NCBI GenBank assembly: GCA_041821265.1
Contig: JBGUEQ010000002.1
Span: 1 to 64,000, forward strand
DNA length: 64,000 bases
Reading direction: 5' to 3'
Source of the DNA: Lachnotalea sp041821265
GTDB taxonomy: Bacteria; Bacillota; Clostridia; Lachnospirales; Lachnospiraceae
Both the position numbers and the translations under genes were made by a program. How positions within the stretch are numbered: the stretch's first letter is position 1; each line of letters opens with the position of its first letter. Below are positions 16,731 through 25,202 of this stretch, in pieces. Under the pieces are notes generated by a model. It ran no database searches. It was given only the letters and a program-made list of their open reading frames with translations, and had not been told where the DNA came from.

Positions 16731-17759
16731 TTGGAACTAGATGAACGAAAAGCAAAAATTTTACATGCAATCATAAGAAATTACTTAGATACTGGAGAAC
16801 CAGTTGGTTCGAGAACAATTTCTAAGTTTTCAGACTTGAATTTAAGTTCAGCAACAATAAGGAACGAAATGTCAGATTTAGAAGAGCTTGGATATATCGT
16901 TCAACCACACACTTCAGCAGGACGTATCCCATCAGATAAAGGATATCGATTATATGTAGATCAGATTATGAAGCAAAAGGACAGAGAAGTTTCTGAAATT
17001 ATGGAATTGATGGTTGAAAAAGCGGATAAGATGGAATTTGTTTTGAAACAGGTTGTAAAACTGTTAGCAACCAATACAAATTATGCTACTATGATTTCTT
17101 CTCCAAGATATCATAAAAATAAGCTAAAGTTTATGCAACTTTCTCAGGTAGATGAGGAACACATTCTAGCAGTAGTTGTGGTAGAAGGTAATATTGTTAA
17201 GAATAATATAATTGAATCTAGTGAAACATTAGATAACGATACAATTCTTAAGCTTAACTTACTTCTCAATACTAATTTAAATGGATTATCAATAGATGAG
17301 ATTAATCTTAACGTTATTTCGAAGATGAAAGAACAAGCAGGTATTCACAGCGATATTATAAATAGTGTATTAGACGCAGTTGCAGAAGCTATTAAGTCCG
17401 ATGACGATTTAGAAATATATACAAGTGGAACGACTAATATTTTTAAATACCCCGAATTAAGTGATTCAGGAAAAGCAAGTGAATTATTATGCACATTAGA
17501 AGAAAAGCAACAGTTGGTCAATTTAGTAACAGAGTCGCTAGGTGATGAAAGTGATTGTGGTATTCAGGTTTATATAGGAAATGAGACACCCATACAGACA
17601 ATGAAAGATTGCAGTGTTGTAACTGCAACCTATGAATTAGAAGAAGGTGTGAAAGGAACAATTGGAATCATTGGACCAAAACGAATGGACTATGAAAAAG
17701 TAGTGGATACGCTAAAAATTTTAATGAAGCAGCTAGATGTTATATTTAAGAAGACATAG
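16731..17759 (+). CDS. hrcA: Heat-inducible transcription repressor HrcA
   Basis: The 342-residue repressor binds CIRCE and blocks the heat-shock operon. The winged-helix start LDERKAKILHAIIRNYLDTGEPVGSRTISK (read as two halves) and SSATIRNEMSDLEELGYI near residue 45 are characteristic, followed by SAGRIPSDKGYRLYVD. The effector domain ends with IGIIGPKRMDYEKVV. TTG 16731 is chosen: GAAGGGAG is about 9 bases upstream, and the first residues then match the family; a GTG at 16722 overlaps that site. First gene of hrcA-grpE-dnaK-dnaJ. Confidence 0.96.
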   Translation: MELDERKAKILHAIIRNYLDTGEPVGSRTISKFSDLNLSSATIRNEMSDLEELGYIVQPHTSAGRIPSDKGYRLYVDQIMKQKDREVSEIMELMVEKADKMEFVLKQVVKLLATNTNYATMISSPRYHKNKLKFMQLSQVDEEHILAVVVVEGNIVKNNIIESSETLDNDTILKLNLLLNTNLNGLSIDEINLNVISKMKEQAGIHSDIINSVLDAVAEAIKSDDDLEIYTSGTTNIFKYPELSDSGKASELLCTLEEKQQLVNLVTESLGDESDCGIQVYIGNETPIQTMKDCSVVTATYELEEGVKGTIGIIGPKRMDYEKVVDTLKILMKQLDVIFKKT

Positions 17760-17776
17760 AAAGGCGGTGGGAAATA

Positions 17777-18448
17777 TTGTTAGACAATGAGCAGCAAAGC
17801 AAGGAACCAAATATAGATGAAGAAGTTGTAGAAACACAAGTGGAAGATATAATAGAAGAGCCAGAAAGTTCAAAAAAAATTTTAGAAGAAATTTTAGAAG
17901 AAATGGCAGAGAGCGCTGACCGAAAAAATGCTGAAGAATTAGTAGAAGATATGGAAGAAACAACTGATTCAGAGAAAAAGAGTTTTTTTGGTAAAAAGAA
18001 AGATAAAAAAGATAAAAAAGATGAACAAATAGAGGACCTTACGGATCGATTGAAAAGGTCAATGGCTGAATTTGAAAACTTCAGAAAACGTAATGAAAAA
18101 GAAAAGCAGCAGATGTTTGAAACTGGAGCAAGAACAATCGTAGAAAAAATTCTTCCTACAGTAGATAATTTTGAAAGAGGTTTATTAGCAGTTACAGAAG
18201 AAGAAAAAGCATCACCGTTTGTAGAAGGCATGGATAAAGTATACAAACAGCTAATGACTTCATTAGAAGAAATCGGTGTGAAACAAATAGAAGCCGAAGG
18301 CGCAGAGTTTGATCCTAATCTTCATAATGCAGTAATGCATGAAGAAAACGAGGAATTAGGTGAAAATGTTGTATCCGCTGAATTACAAAAAGGATACACA
18401 TATAGAGAAACCGTAGTTAGACATAGCATGGTAAAAGTAGCAAATTAG
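17777..18448 (+). CDS. grpE: Nucleotide exchange factor GrpE
   Basis: The 223-residue protein releases ADP from DnaK. It starts with about 90 acidic residues (EEVVETQVEDIIEEPESS) and a lysine-rich KKDKKDKKDE patch at residues 73-82, then the coiled-coil dimer region with RLKRSMAEFENFRKR and the C-terminal beta domain (VEGMDKVYKQL, FDPNLHNAVM, LQKGYTYRETVVRHSMVKVA). The acidic leader is longer than in Bacillus. Start TTG with AAAGGCGGTGGG upstream; 12 bases before dnaK. Confidence 0.96.
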   Translation: MLDNEQQSKEPNIDEEVVETQVEDIIEEPESSKKILEEILEEMAESADRKNAEELVEDMEETTDSEKKSFFGKKKDKKDKKDEQIEDLTDRLKRSMAEFENFRKRNEKEKQQMFETGARTIVEKILPTVDNFERGLLAVTEEEKASPFVEGMDKVYKQLMTSLEEIGVKQIEAEGAEFDPNLHNAVMHEENEELGENVVSAELQKGYTYRETVVRHSMVKVAN

Positions 18449-18460
18449 GAGGCCACAATA

Positions 18461-20323
18461 ATGGGAAAAATAATAGGAATCGATTTAGGAACAACAAATT
18501 CATGTGTAGCAGTTATGGAAGGTGGAAAACCAACCGTAATCTCTAATGCAGAAGGTATCAGAACTACTCCATCAATAGTAGCATTTTCAAAAACAGGCGA
18601 AAGACTTGTAGGTGATCCAGCAAAACGTCAAGCAGTTACGAATGCAGACAAAACAATCTCTTCAATTAAGAGACATATGGGAACCGAATACAGAGTTGAT
18701 ATTGAAGGAAAGAAATATTCACCACAAGAAATTTCATCAATGATACTTCAAAAATTAAAAACAGATGCTGAAAATTACTTAGGAGAAAAAGTAACTGAAG
18801 CTGTTATCACAGTACCTGCTTATTTCAATGACGCTCAAAGACAGGCAACAAAAGATGCTGGTAAAATAGCTGGTCTTGACGTAAAACGTATTATCAATGA
18901 ACCAACTGCTGCAGCATTAGCATATGGTCTTGACAATGAAAAAGAACAAAAAATTATGGTATACGATTTGGGTGGTGGTACATTCGATGTATCAATCATT
19001 GAAATTGGTGATGGAGTTATAGAAGTATTAGCGACATCAGGAGATAACAAACTAGGTGGAGATGATTTTGACCAGAGAATTACAGACTTCATGTTAGCTG
19101 AATTTAAGAAACAAGAAGGAGTAGACTTATCATCAGATAAGATGGCACTCCAAAGATTAAAAGAAGCAGCTGAAAAAGCTAAGAAAGAATTATCAGCAGC
19201 TACAACAACAAACATCAATTTACCTTTTATTACTGCAACAGCAGAAGGACCAAAGCATTTTGATATGAATTTAACAAGAGCTAAATTTGATGAGTTAACT
19301 CATGATTTAGTAGAGAGAACTACAAAACCAGTTCAAACAGCATTAAGTGACGCAGGAATTTCTGCTTCAGAACTTAGCAAAGTATTATTAGTTGGTGGAT
19401 CTACTCGTACGCCAGCAGTTCAAGATAAAGTAAAAGCGTTAACAGGACATGAGCCTTCAAAGGCATTAAACCCAGATGAATGTGTTGCTCTTGGTGCTTC
19501 AATCCAAGGTGGTAAATTAGCAGGAGATGCTGGTGCAGGCGAAATCTTACTTCTTGATGTAACTCCATTATCACTTTCTATTGAAACAATGGGCGGTATT
19601 GCAACTAAGTTAATCGAGAGAAATACTACAATTCCTACAAAGAAGAGCCAAGTATTCTCAACAGCAGCAGATAATCAAACAGCAGTTGATATCAATGTTG
19701 TTCAAGGTGAGAGACAGTTTGCCAAAGATAACAAATCTCTTGGACAATTTAGACTAGATGGTATCCCACCAGCAAGACGTGGAGTTCCACAGGTAGAAGT
19801 TACATTTGATATTGATGCAAATGGTATCGTTAATGTTTCAGCGAAAGATTTAGGAACAGGAAAAGAACAGCATATCACAATTACATCTGGTTCAAATATG
19901 TCAGATGGTGATATTGATAAGGCAGTAAAAGACGCAGCAGAATTTGAAGCACAAGATAAGAAACGTAAAGACGCTATTGATACAAGAAATGATGCTGATT
20001 CTATGGTATTCCAAACTGAAAAAGCGTTAGAAGAAGTTGGCGATAAAGTAGATGCTAACGATAAGACTGCAGTAGAAGCTGATCTTGCAGTAATCAAAGA
20101 ATTAATTGAAAAATCTAATCCAGAAGATATGTCAGAGTCTCAGGTTGAAGAAATAAAGGTAGCAAAAGAAAAGTTAATGGAAAGTGCTCAAAAAGTATTT
20201 GCAAAAGTATATGAACAAGCACAAGCAGCAGGTGGAGCTGGCCCAGATATGGGTGGAGCAGATCAAGATGCATCCGCTTATCAGACTGACGATGTTGTAG
20301 ATGCAGATTATAAAGAAGTATAA
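18461..20323 (+). CDS. dnaK: Chaperone DnaK (Hsp70)
   Basis: The 620-residue Hsp70 uses ATP to fold and protect proteins. The nucleotide-binding domain starts GIDLGTTNSC, has VPAYFNDAQRQATKDAG near residue 125 and the phosphate loop DLGGGTFDVS near residue 170; the linker EILLLDVTPLSL precedes the substrate-binding domain. The usual 24-residue insertion of Gram-negative DnaK is absent, as expected in Firmicutes. The C-terminus is DDVVDADYKEV. AGGAGG precedes the ATG. Downstream it is separated from dnaJ by a hairpin-rich gap carrying a mobile element. Confidence 0.98.
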   Translation: MGKIIGIDLGTTNSCVAVMEGGKPTVISNAEGIRTTPSIVAFSKTGERLVGDPAKRQAVTNADKTISSIKRHMGTEYRVDIEGKKYSPQEISSMILQKLKTDAENYLGEKVTEAVITVPAYFNDAQRQATKDAGKIAGLDVKRIINEPTAAALAYGLDNEKEQKIMVYDLGGGTFDVSIIEIGDGVIEVLATSGDNKLGGDDFDQRITDFMLAEFKKQEGVDLSSDKMALQRLKEAAEKAKKELSAATTTNINLPFITATAEGPKHFDMNLTRAKFDELTHDLVERTTKPVQTALSDAGISASELSKVLLVGGSTRTPAVQDKVKALTGHEPSKALNPDECVALGASIQGGKLAGDAGAGEILLLDVTPLSLSIETMGGIATKLIERNTTIPTKKSQVFSTAADNQTAVDINVVQGERQFAKDNKSLGQFRLDGIPPARRGVPQVEVTFDIDANGIVNVSAKDLGTGKEQHITITSGSNMSDGDIDKAVKDAAEFEAQDKKRKDAIDTRNDADSMVFQTEKALEEVGDKVDANDKTAVEADLAVIKELIEKSNPEDMSESQVEEIKVAKEKLMESAQKVFAKVYEQAQAAGGAGPDMGGADQDASAYQTDDVVDADYKEV

Positions 20324-20334
20324 TAATTAGATGC

Positions 20335-20362
20335 TACTATTCAGCCTTACGGCTTCATAGTA
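20335..20362 (+). repeat. Hairpin A after dnaK
   Basis: TACTAT...ATAGTA encloses AGCC-TTAC-GGCT, a compact stem-loop 12 bases after the dnaK stop. There is no T run. Confidence 0.6.
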
Positions 20363-20368
20363 ACAATT

Positions 20369-20406
20369 ATGCACAGACATGATGCAGAAGGCATCATGTC
20401 GTGCAT
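20369..20406 (+). repeat. Long hairpin B after dnaK
   Basis: ATGCAC-(A)-GACATGATGC pairs with GCATCATGTC-GTGCAT, 16 bp with one bulged base and loop AGAAG. It is strong enough to slow polymerase or protect a 3' end, but lacks a T run. Confidence 0.7.
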
Positions 20407-20473
20407 GAAAAACTTGGGTTTTGTGTGATCTATGTTCACAAAAAACACCTCGCGGTTGCGATGATAAAACAGT

Positions 20474-20606
20474 GTTACTGTTCACACAGTAGCTTAACAC
20501 TAGCTGTTAAGCTACGTAAGAAAATGATTCAACAACTGATTTCTGCTTCGCGTAGCGAATTTGCATGCAGAAATCATCTGTTACTGTGAACGGAGTGAAC
20601 AGTAAC
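20474..20606. mobile_element. 133-bp palindromic MITE-like element, copy 2 (inverted)
   Basis: Same length as 3527-3659 and, read in reverse complement, the same sequence except three bases. Ends are perfect 12-bp inverted repeats GTTACTGTTCAC / GTGAACAGTAAC. The 8-bp AAAACAGT occurs immediately before (20466-20473) and after (20607-20614) and looks like a target duplication. It lies between dnaK and dnaJ. No protein is encoded. Confidence 0.88.
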
Positions 20607-20614
20607 AAAACAGT
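20607..20614. repeat. Right target-site repeat of copy 2
   Basis: AAAACAGT, partner of 20466-20473 on the other side of the element. Confidence 0.65.
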
Positions 20615-20629
20615 AACAAATGAATATCT

Positions 20630-20665
20630 TATTAGGGACATATTCTTTACAATGTGTCCCTAATA
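20630..20665 (+). repeat. Hairpin C before dnaJ
   Basis: TATTAGGGACA pairs with TGTCCCTAATA (11 bp, 14-base loop). A second small hairpin (AACGTAAGT-GGAA-ACTTGCGTT) follows at 20675-20696. Neither has a clear T run. Confidence 0.6.
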
Positions 20666-20749
20666 GTGTATATTAACGTAAGTGGAAACTTGCGTTTATA
20701 TACAGTTGAATAAGTTATATGCCTATTACATAGGTAGATGGAGGTTATG

Positions 20750-21943
20750 ATGGCAGACAAGAGAGATTATTATGAAGTTCTCGGCGTCGATAAAGGTGCA
20801 GATGATGCAACAATTAAAAAAGCATATAGAAAATTAGCGAAGCAGTATCATCCAGATATGAATCCGGGTGATGAACAAGCTGAACATAAGTTTAAAGAAG
20901 CATCAGAGGCGTACGCGGTTCTTAGTGATGCAGAAAAGCGTCGCCAATATGATCAGTATGGTCATGCTGCATTTGACGGTGGAGCAGGCGGAGCGGGCGG
21001 ATTTGGTGGATTTGATTTTAATGGATCTGATATGGGTGATATATTTGGCGATATATTTGGTGACATATTTGGAGGCGGACAAAGAAGCGCTAGAACAAAT
21101 AATGGACCAATGAAGGGTGCTAATCTTAGAGCCAGAGTCAATATTAAATTTGAAGAAGCAGTCTTTGGATGCGAAAAAGAATTAGATATCAATTTGAAAG
21201 ATACCTGTCAAACTTGTCATGGAACAGGTGCCAAGTCGGGAACGAGTCCACAGACATGTCCAAAATGTGGTGGTAAAGGCCAAGTAGTATATACATCACA
21301 GTCTTTATTTGGAACGGTAAGAAATGTATCGACATGTCCAGATTGTCAAGGAACTGGTAAAATAGTAAAAGAGAAATGTAGTGACTGTCATGGAAGTGGT
21401 TATATTGCTAAACGAAAAAATATTCAAGTATCAGTGCCAGCGGGCATTGATAATGGTCAAAGTATTCGTATTCGTGATAGAGGTGAGCCAGGAACTAATG
21501 GTGGACCAAGAGGAGATTTACTTGTAGAAATTGCGGTTGCAAGACATCCTATTTTCCAACGACAAGAATATAATATTTTCTCAACAGCTCCTATTTCTTT
21601 TGCGCAGGCAGCACTAGGTGGGGATGTTAGAATCAATACTGTAGACGGTGATGTGATGTATGACGTGAAACCAGGCACACAGACGGATACAAAAGTACGT
21701 CTAAAAGGAAAAGGCGTTCCTTCCTTACGTAATAAAGCATTACGAGGGGATCACTATGTTACTTTAGTAGTACAGGTACCAGATAAGCTAAACGAAGAGC
21801 AAAAAGAATTATTACGCCAGTTTGATACAGTTGGAGATAATACATTAAATAATGCATCAACAAGTGATAGTATCAATTCAGATAAACCAAAGAAAAAGGG
21901 TTTTATGGGTAAATTGAAAGAGAGTTTTGAAGATACTTTGTAA
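20750..21943 (+). CDS. dnaJ: Co-chaperone DnaJ (Hsp40)
   Basis: The 397-residue protein delivers unfolded clients to DnaK and triggers its ATPase. The J domain (residues 1-70) holds the HPD motif in KQYHPDMNPGD; a Gly/Phe region follows with three repeats of GDIFGDIFG type; the zinc domain has four CxxCxGxG units (CQTCHGTG, CPKCGGKG, CPDCQGTG, CSDCHGSG); the C-terminal beta domains end in KKKGFMGKLKESFEDTL. ATG 20750 is chosen from three in-frame starts because TGGAGG lies 5-6 bases upstream. It is the last gene of the heat-shock operon, with a 426-base gap to dnaK. Confidence 0.97.
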   Translation: MADKRDYYEVLGVDKGADDATIKKAYRKLAKQYHPDMNPGDEQAEHKFKEASEAYAVLSDAEKRRQYDQYGHAAFDGGAGGAGGFGGFDFNGSDMGDIFGDIFGDIFGGGQRSARTNNGPMKGANLRARVNIKFEEAVFGCEKELDINLKDTCQTCHGTGAKSGTSPQTCPKCGGKGQVVYTSQSLFGTVRNVSTCPDCQGTGKIVKEKCSDCHGSGYIAKRKNIQVSVPAGIDNGQSIRIRDRGEPGTNGGPRGDLLVEIAVARHPIFQRQEYNIFSTAPISFAQAALGGDVRINTVDGDVMYDVKPGTQTDTKVRLKGKGVPSLRNKALRGDHYVTLVVQVPDKLNEEQKELLRQFDTVGDNTLNNASTSDSINSDKPKKKGFMGKLKESFEDTL

Positions 21944-21991
21944 TTGATAAGAAAAATGGAAGTATTAATTCTAAAATTGAATATTGAAATG

Positions 21992-22035
21992 AAAAAGCTA
22001 TTGTATAAGGAGTATTTCTTATACCGTAGCTTTTT
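21992..22035. terminator. Terminator of the heat-shock operon
   Basis: AAAAAGCTA(TTG)TATAAG pairs with CTTATA(CCG)TAGCTTTTT, ending in five T residues; the symmetric A run allows action on either strand. Confidence 0.85.
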
Positions 22036-22134
22036 GTATGAGATAAAATCTCAAAGAGAGTAATTCGGTTATAACACTTATTAAAAGTAGTATTTTTAGT
22101 GAGTTATAATATTAATAGGTGGCTGTAACAAGCA

Positions 22135-22463
22135 ATGGGAACTGACTCAACTTATTCATCATTTGTGCCGATATCAATATCAGACGTTCAAGCTACAGCG
22201 ATGGTTATAAAGTTTCCATTGGTGTCAGCTCAGGTGGAAAAGGCACAAATATAGCAGCATTTCAGGTGAAAACACCAATGGGGGAAACCGCAGGTCAAAC
22301 AGCTTGCTATTTGCCAGTAAAATATACATATGATGTGAATTCAAGCAAGAATACAAAATTAACGGGTGAATGGAATGTTAAATATAAAGCAACAAAATCA
22401 AGTAAGAGCGTAACAATAGTTCCATCATTACAGATTTCTTATACATACGAATGCGGTGATTGA
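22135..22463 (+). pseudogene. Frameshifted remnant of an exported-type protein
   Basis: One frame reads MGTDSTYSSFVPISISDVQ and then, near 22197, the sense continues in another frame: SDGYKVSIGVSSGGKGTN, KYTYDVNSSKNTKLTGEW and ISYTYECGD to a TGA. The Ser/Thr/Gly-rich beta-like composition suggests the C-terminal part of a secreted protein that has lost its signal peptide and its frame. I do not recognise the family. The start at 22135 has no convincing ribosome site. Confidence 0.4.
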
Positions 22464-22473
22464 GGTGATAAAA

Positions 22474-22629
22474 ATGGATATAGCAAATATAAATGGTAGT
22501 TCAGTTTCAGTTGATAATTATGTAGATAGTAAAGCAGTTGTGAATGAAGAAGAAAAGGGAAAGAACAATTATGATACGGTAAGTTTATCTAGTACAAATA
22601 ATAATATAATCAATTACATGATTTTTTGA
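22474..22629 (+). CDS. Short hypothetical protein
   Basis: A 51-codon frame starts at ATG with an AGGTGAT site just upstream and 10 bases after the remnant above. It is polar, rich in Asn, Ser and Val (MDIANINGSSVSVDNYVDS), ending INYMIF. It resembles the flexible N-terminus of a longer protein and may itself be a truncated leftover. No function can be given. Confidence 0.4.
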   Translation: MDIANINGSSVSVDNYVDSKAVVNEEEKGKNNYDTVSLSSTNNNIINYMIF

Positions 22630-22779
22630 ATTCTTTTTATGTATACACACGAGGGATATTTGGTAACTATTCATTACTATATAAAATAATATTTGACATT
22701 ATTCCAAATAATAGAGATAATAATCTATAGTAATTTAGAAAAATATAAAATAATTTAACAAAAGAAAGGTATTAATGCA

Positions 22780-24945
22780 ATGTCAAAATTAAATAGTAAA
22801 AGTACCGGCTACTTTACATTGCCAGGGGAGTCAGGATATGAAGAGTTAACGCTTAAAATGGCAGAAAAATGGGGAGCTGATGTAATTAGAGATAGTGATG
22901 GAACTATATTATCAGATGAAATATTAAATGCTGGATATGGAATTTATTCAACAATTTGTATTATTCGAGATCATAATGAATGGGCTAAACAGAATATGGA
23001 CAAACTGCAACAGTCATTTTTAATGACAAATCCTAAGGTCGCAGAGAACACAAAGCTTACGTTTCATTTAATGGAAGATTTCTTTGAAGAACAGTTTATG
23101 TTAAATAGTTCTAAAGATTCATTAAAATACTGGCAGGTCTTTGACCGTACGGTTAATGAAGAAGTTAGCAGGGACAAATGGAGCTTTAATGAAGCAGATG
23201 GTTGCGTACAAGTAGAAGGAATCATACCTTGGCATAAGTATACGGTGAGTTTTTTAGTGTATCGAATATGGGAAGAGATTTCTATGTATAACCATACAAC
23301 CAATAACTGGGAAAAAGAACACTTGATGCAGATTGACCCTAGACATGTAGCAACACAGGAATATATGCTTGAGTGGATGCAGGATTGGTGTGAGACACAT
23401 CCAGACACTACAGTGGTTCGTTTTACTTCCATGTTTTATAACTTCGCATGGATTTGGGGTAGCAATGAAAATAACCGACACTTATTTTCAGATTGGGGTT
23501 CTTATGACTTTACAGTAAGCCCATTAGCCTTAGATGAGTTTGCCAATCAATATGGATATGCGTTAACAGCAGAAGATTTTATTAACAAAGGAAAATTAAA
23601 TGTAACGCACATGCCTGCAGATAAACACAAGCTTGATTGGATGGAATTCATTAATGATTTCGTTATTACATTTGGCAAGAAACTAGTAGATATGGTACAT
23701 AACTATGGCAAACAGGCATATGTTTTTTATGATGATAGCTGGGTTGGCATAGAACCATATGGTAAGAGATTTAAAGAGTTTGGGTTTGATGGAATTATTA
23801 AATGCGTTTTTTCGGGGTTTGAGGCAAGATTGTGTGCAGGTGTAGATATACCAACTCATGAACTGCGATTACATCCATATTTATTTCCAGTCGGACTTGG
23901 TGGAGCACCAACCTTTATGGAGGGAGGAAATCCAACACTAGATGCTAAGAAGTTTTGGAATAGCATTAGAAGAGCATTACTAAGAGCATCAGTAGATAGA
24001 ATTGGACTAGGGGGGTATTTACATCTGGTTGAACCGTATCCGGATTTTTGTGACTATATCGAAAAAGTAGCAGATGAATTTAGACAAATCAAAGAATTTC
24101 ACAAGGCTGGAAAGCCAATGGTATTAAATCCAAGAATTGCAATCCTTACAGCATGGGGAAGTCTTCGTTCGTGGACATTATCAGGACATTTCCATGAAAC
24201 ATATATGCAGGATTTGATTCATATTAATGAAAGTTTATCAGGAAGTCCATTTGATGTAGAATACATTAGCTTTGAAGATGTAAAAAATGGCGGACTTGAT
24301 AATGTTGATGTAGTAATAAACGCAGGATTTGCAGGTTCGGCATGGAGTGGAGCAGATCGATGGAACGACGAGGAAGTAGTTGCCATTTTAACGAAGTGGG
24401 TACATGCGGGTGGCGTATTTATGGGAATAAATGAACCATCAGCAATAGAAGGGTATGATACTTTCTTTCGAATGGCACATGTACTTGGTGTGGATAAAGA
24501 TAATGGCTCTAGAGTATGCCATGGTAAATGGAGTTATGACGTGGAAGAAATAGATGGCTTGATAACAAACGGAAGCACTATAAAAGCAAAAGAACATATT
24601 TATTTGACAGATGGCAAAGCTCAAGTGCTAGCCGAGGAGAATAAGGTTCCAACTTTAACATCTTATGACTTTGGAAAAGGTAGAGGAATTTATATGTCTT
24701 CTTTTGAAAGTAATCTTGCTAACACTAGAATGCTGTTAAACACAATACTTTATGCATGTAAAGAGAAGTTAGAACAAAATTATATAACAGATAGTGCTAT
24801 GACGGAATGCACTTATTACCCAGATAGTAATATTTTGGTAATAATCAATAATAGTGATGCAAAACAATATCCAAGTGTAAACACAAATAAAGGAAAAATC
24901 GAACTAGAAATTGAGGCTTATGATACAAAATTTGTCGTTTTATAA
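22780..24945 (+). CDS. GH112 galactosyl phosphorylase (1,3-beta-galactosyl-N-acetylhexosamine type)
   Basis: The 721-residue cytoplasmic enzyme uses phosphate to split a beta-galactoside into galactose 1-phosphate and a second sugar (N-acetylhexosamine, or L-rhamnose in one subgroup). GH112 features are clear: TLPGESGYEE and EKWGADVIRDSDGTIL at the N-terminus, VRFTSMFYNFAWIWG near residue 215, and FYDDSWVGIEPYG near residue 318, which should carry the catalytic Asp, then a flavodoxin-like middle domain and a beta C-terminus. AAAGAAAGG precedes the start. It stands alone, with its own terminator and no transporter or kinase nearby. The acceptor is not visible. Confidence 0.93.
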   Translation: MSKLNSKSTGYFTLPGESGYEELTLKMAEKWGADVIRDSDGTILSDEILNAGYGIYSTICIIRDHNEWAKQNMDKLQQSFLMTNPKVAENTKLTFHLMEDFFEEQFMLNSSKDSLKYWQVFDRTVNEEVSRDKWSFNEADGCVQVEGIIPWHKYTVSFLVYRIWEEISMYNHTTNNWEKEHLMQIDPRHVATQEYMLEWMQDWCETHPDTTVVRFTSMFYNFAWIWGSNENNRHLFSDWGSYDFTVSPLALDEFANQYGYALTAEDFINKGKLNVTHMPADKHKLDWMEFINDFVITFGKKLVDMVHNYGKQAYVFYDDSWVGIEPYGKRFKEFGFDGIIKCVFSGFEARLCAGVDIPTHELRLHPYLFPVGLGGAPTFMEGGNPTLDAKKFWNSIRRALLRASVDRIGLGGYLHLVEPYPDFCDYIEKVADEFRQIKEFHKAGKPMVLNPRIAILTAWGSLRSWTLSGHFHETYMQDLIHINESLSGSPFDVEYISFEDVKNGGLDNVDVVINAGFAGSAWSGADRWNDEEVVAILTKWVHAGGVFMGINEPSAIEGYDTFFRMAHVLGVDKDNGSRVCHGKWSYDVEEIDGLITNGSTIKAKEHIYLTDGKAQVLAEENKVPTLTSYDFGKGRGIYMSSFESNLANTRMLLNTILYACKEKLEQNYITDSAMTECTYYPDSNILVIINNSDAKQYPSVNTNKGKIELEIEAYDTKFVVL

Positions 24946-24991
24946 GAGGAGCAATGATTGAACTATTGTCTATCCTTTTAATAGATGTTAT

Positions 24992-25029
24992 AATAAACCC
25001 AAGTCAGCAAAGTTGCATATGGGTTTATT
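24992..25029 (+). terminator. Terminator after the GH112 gene
   Basis: A perfect 10-bp stem, AATAAACCCA with TGGGTTTATT, followed by TCTGTT. Confidence 0.75.
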
Positions 25030-25202
25030 TCTGTTAATAAAGAGTGTATAAAATACGGACTGTATTGCAAGAGTAAAATAGTTAACATTAAATAATGAAT
25101 TTGATTTCAGTGTAATAATAACAAGAAGAGTTATTGTGAATTATGTTGATACTAGAGATTAAATACAAGGATATAGTGATATATAGAAAGGGATGACGTA
25201 AC

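Noticed and set aside
20401..20589. Short + strand frame across the mobile element between dnaK and dnaJ
   Set aside because: It runs through hairpin B and the 133-bp palindrome, has no ribosome site and differs from the other copy's reading frame content.
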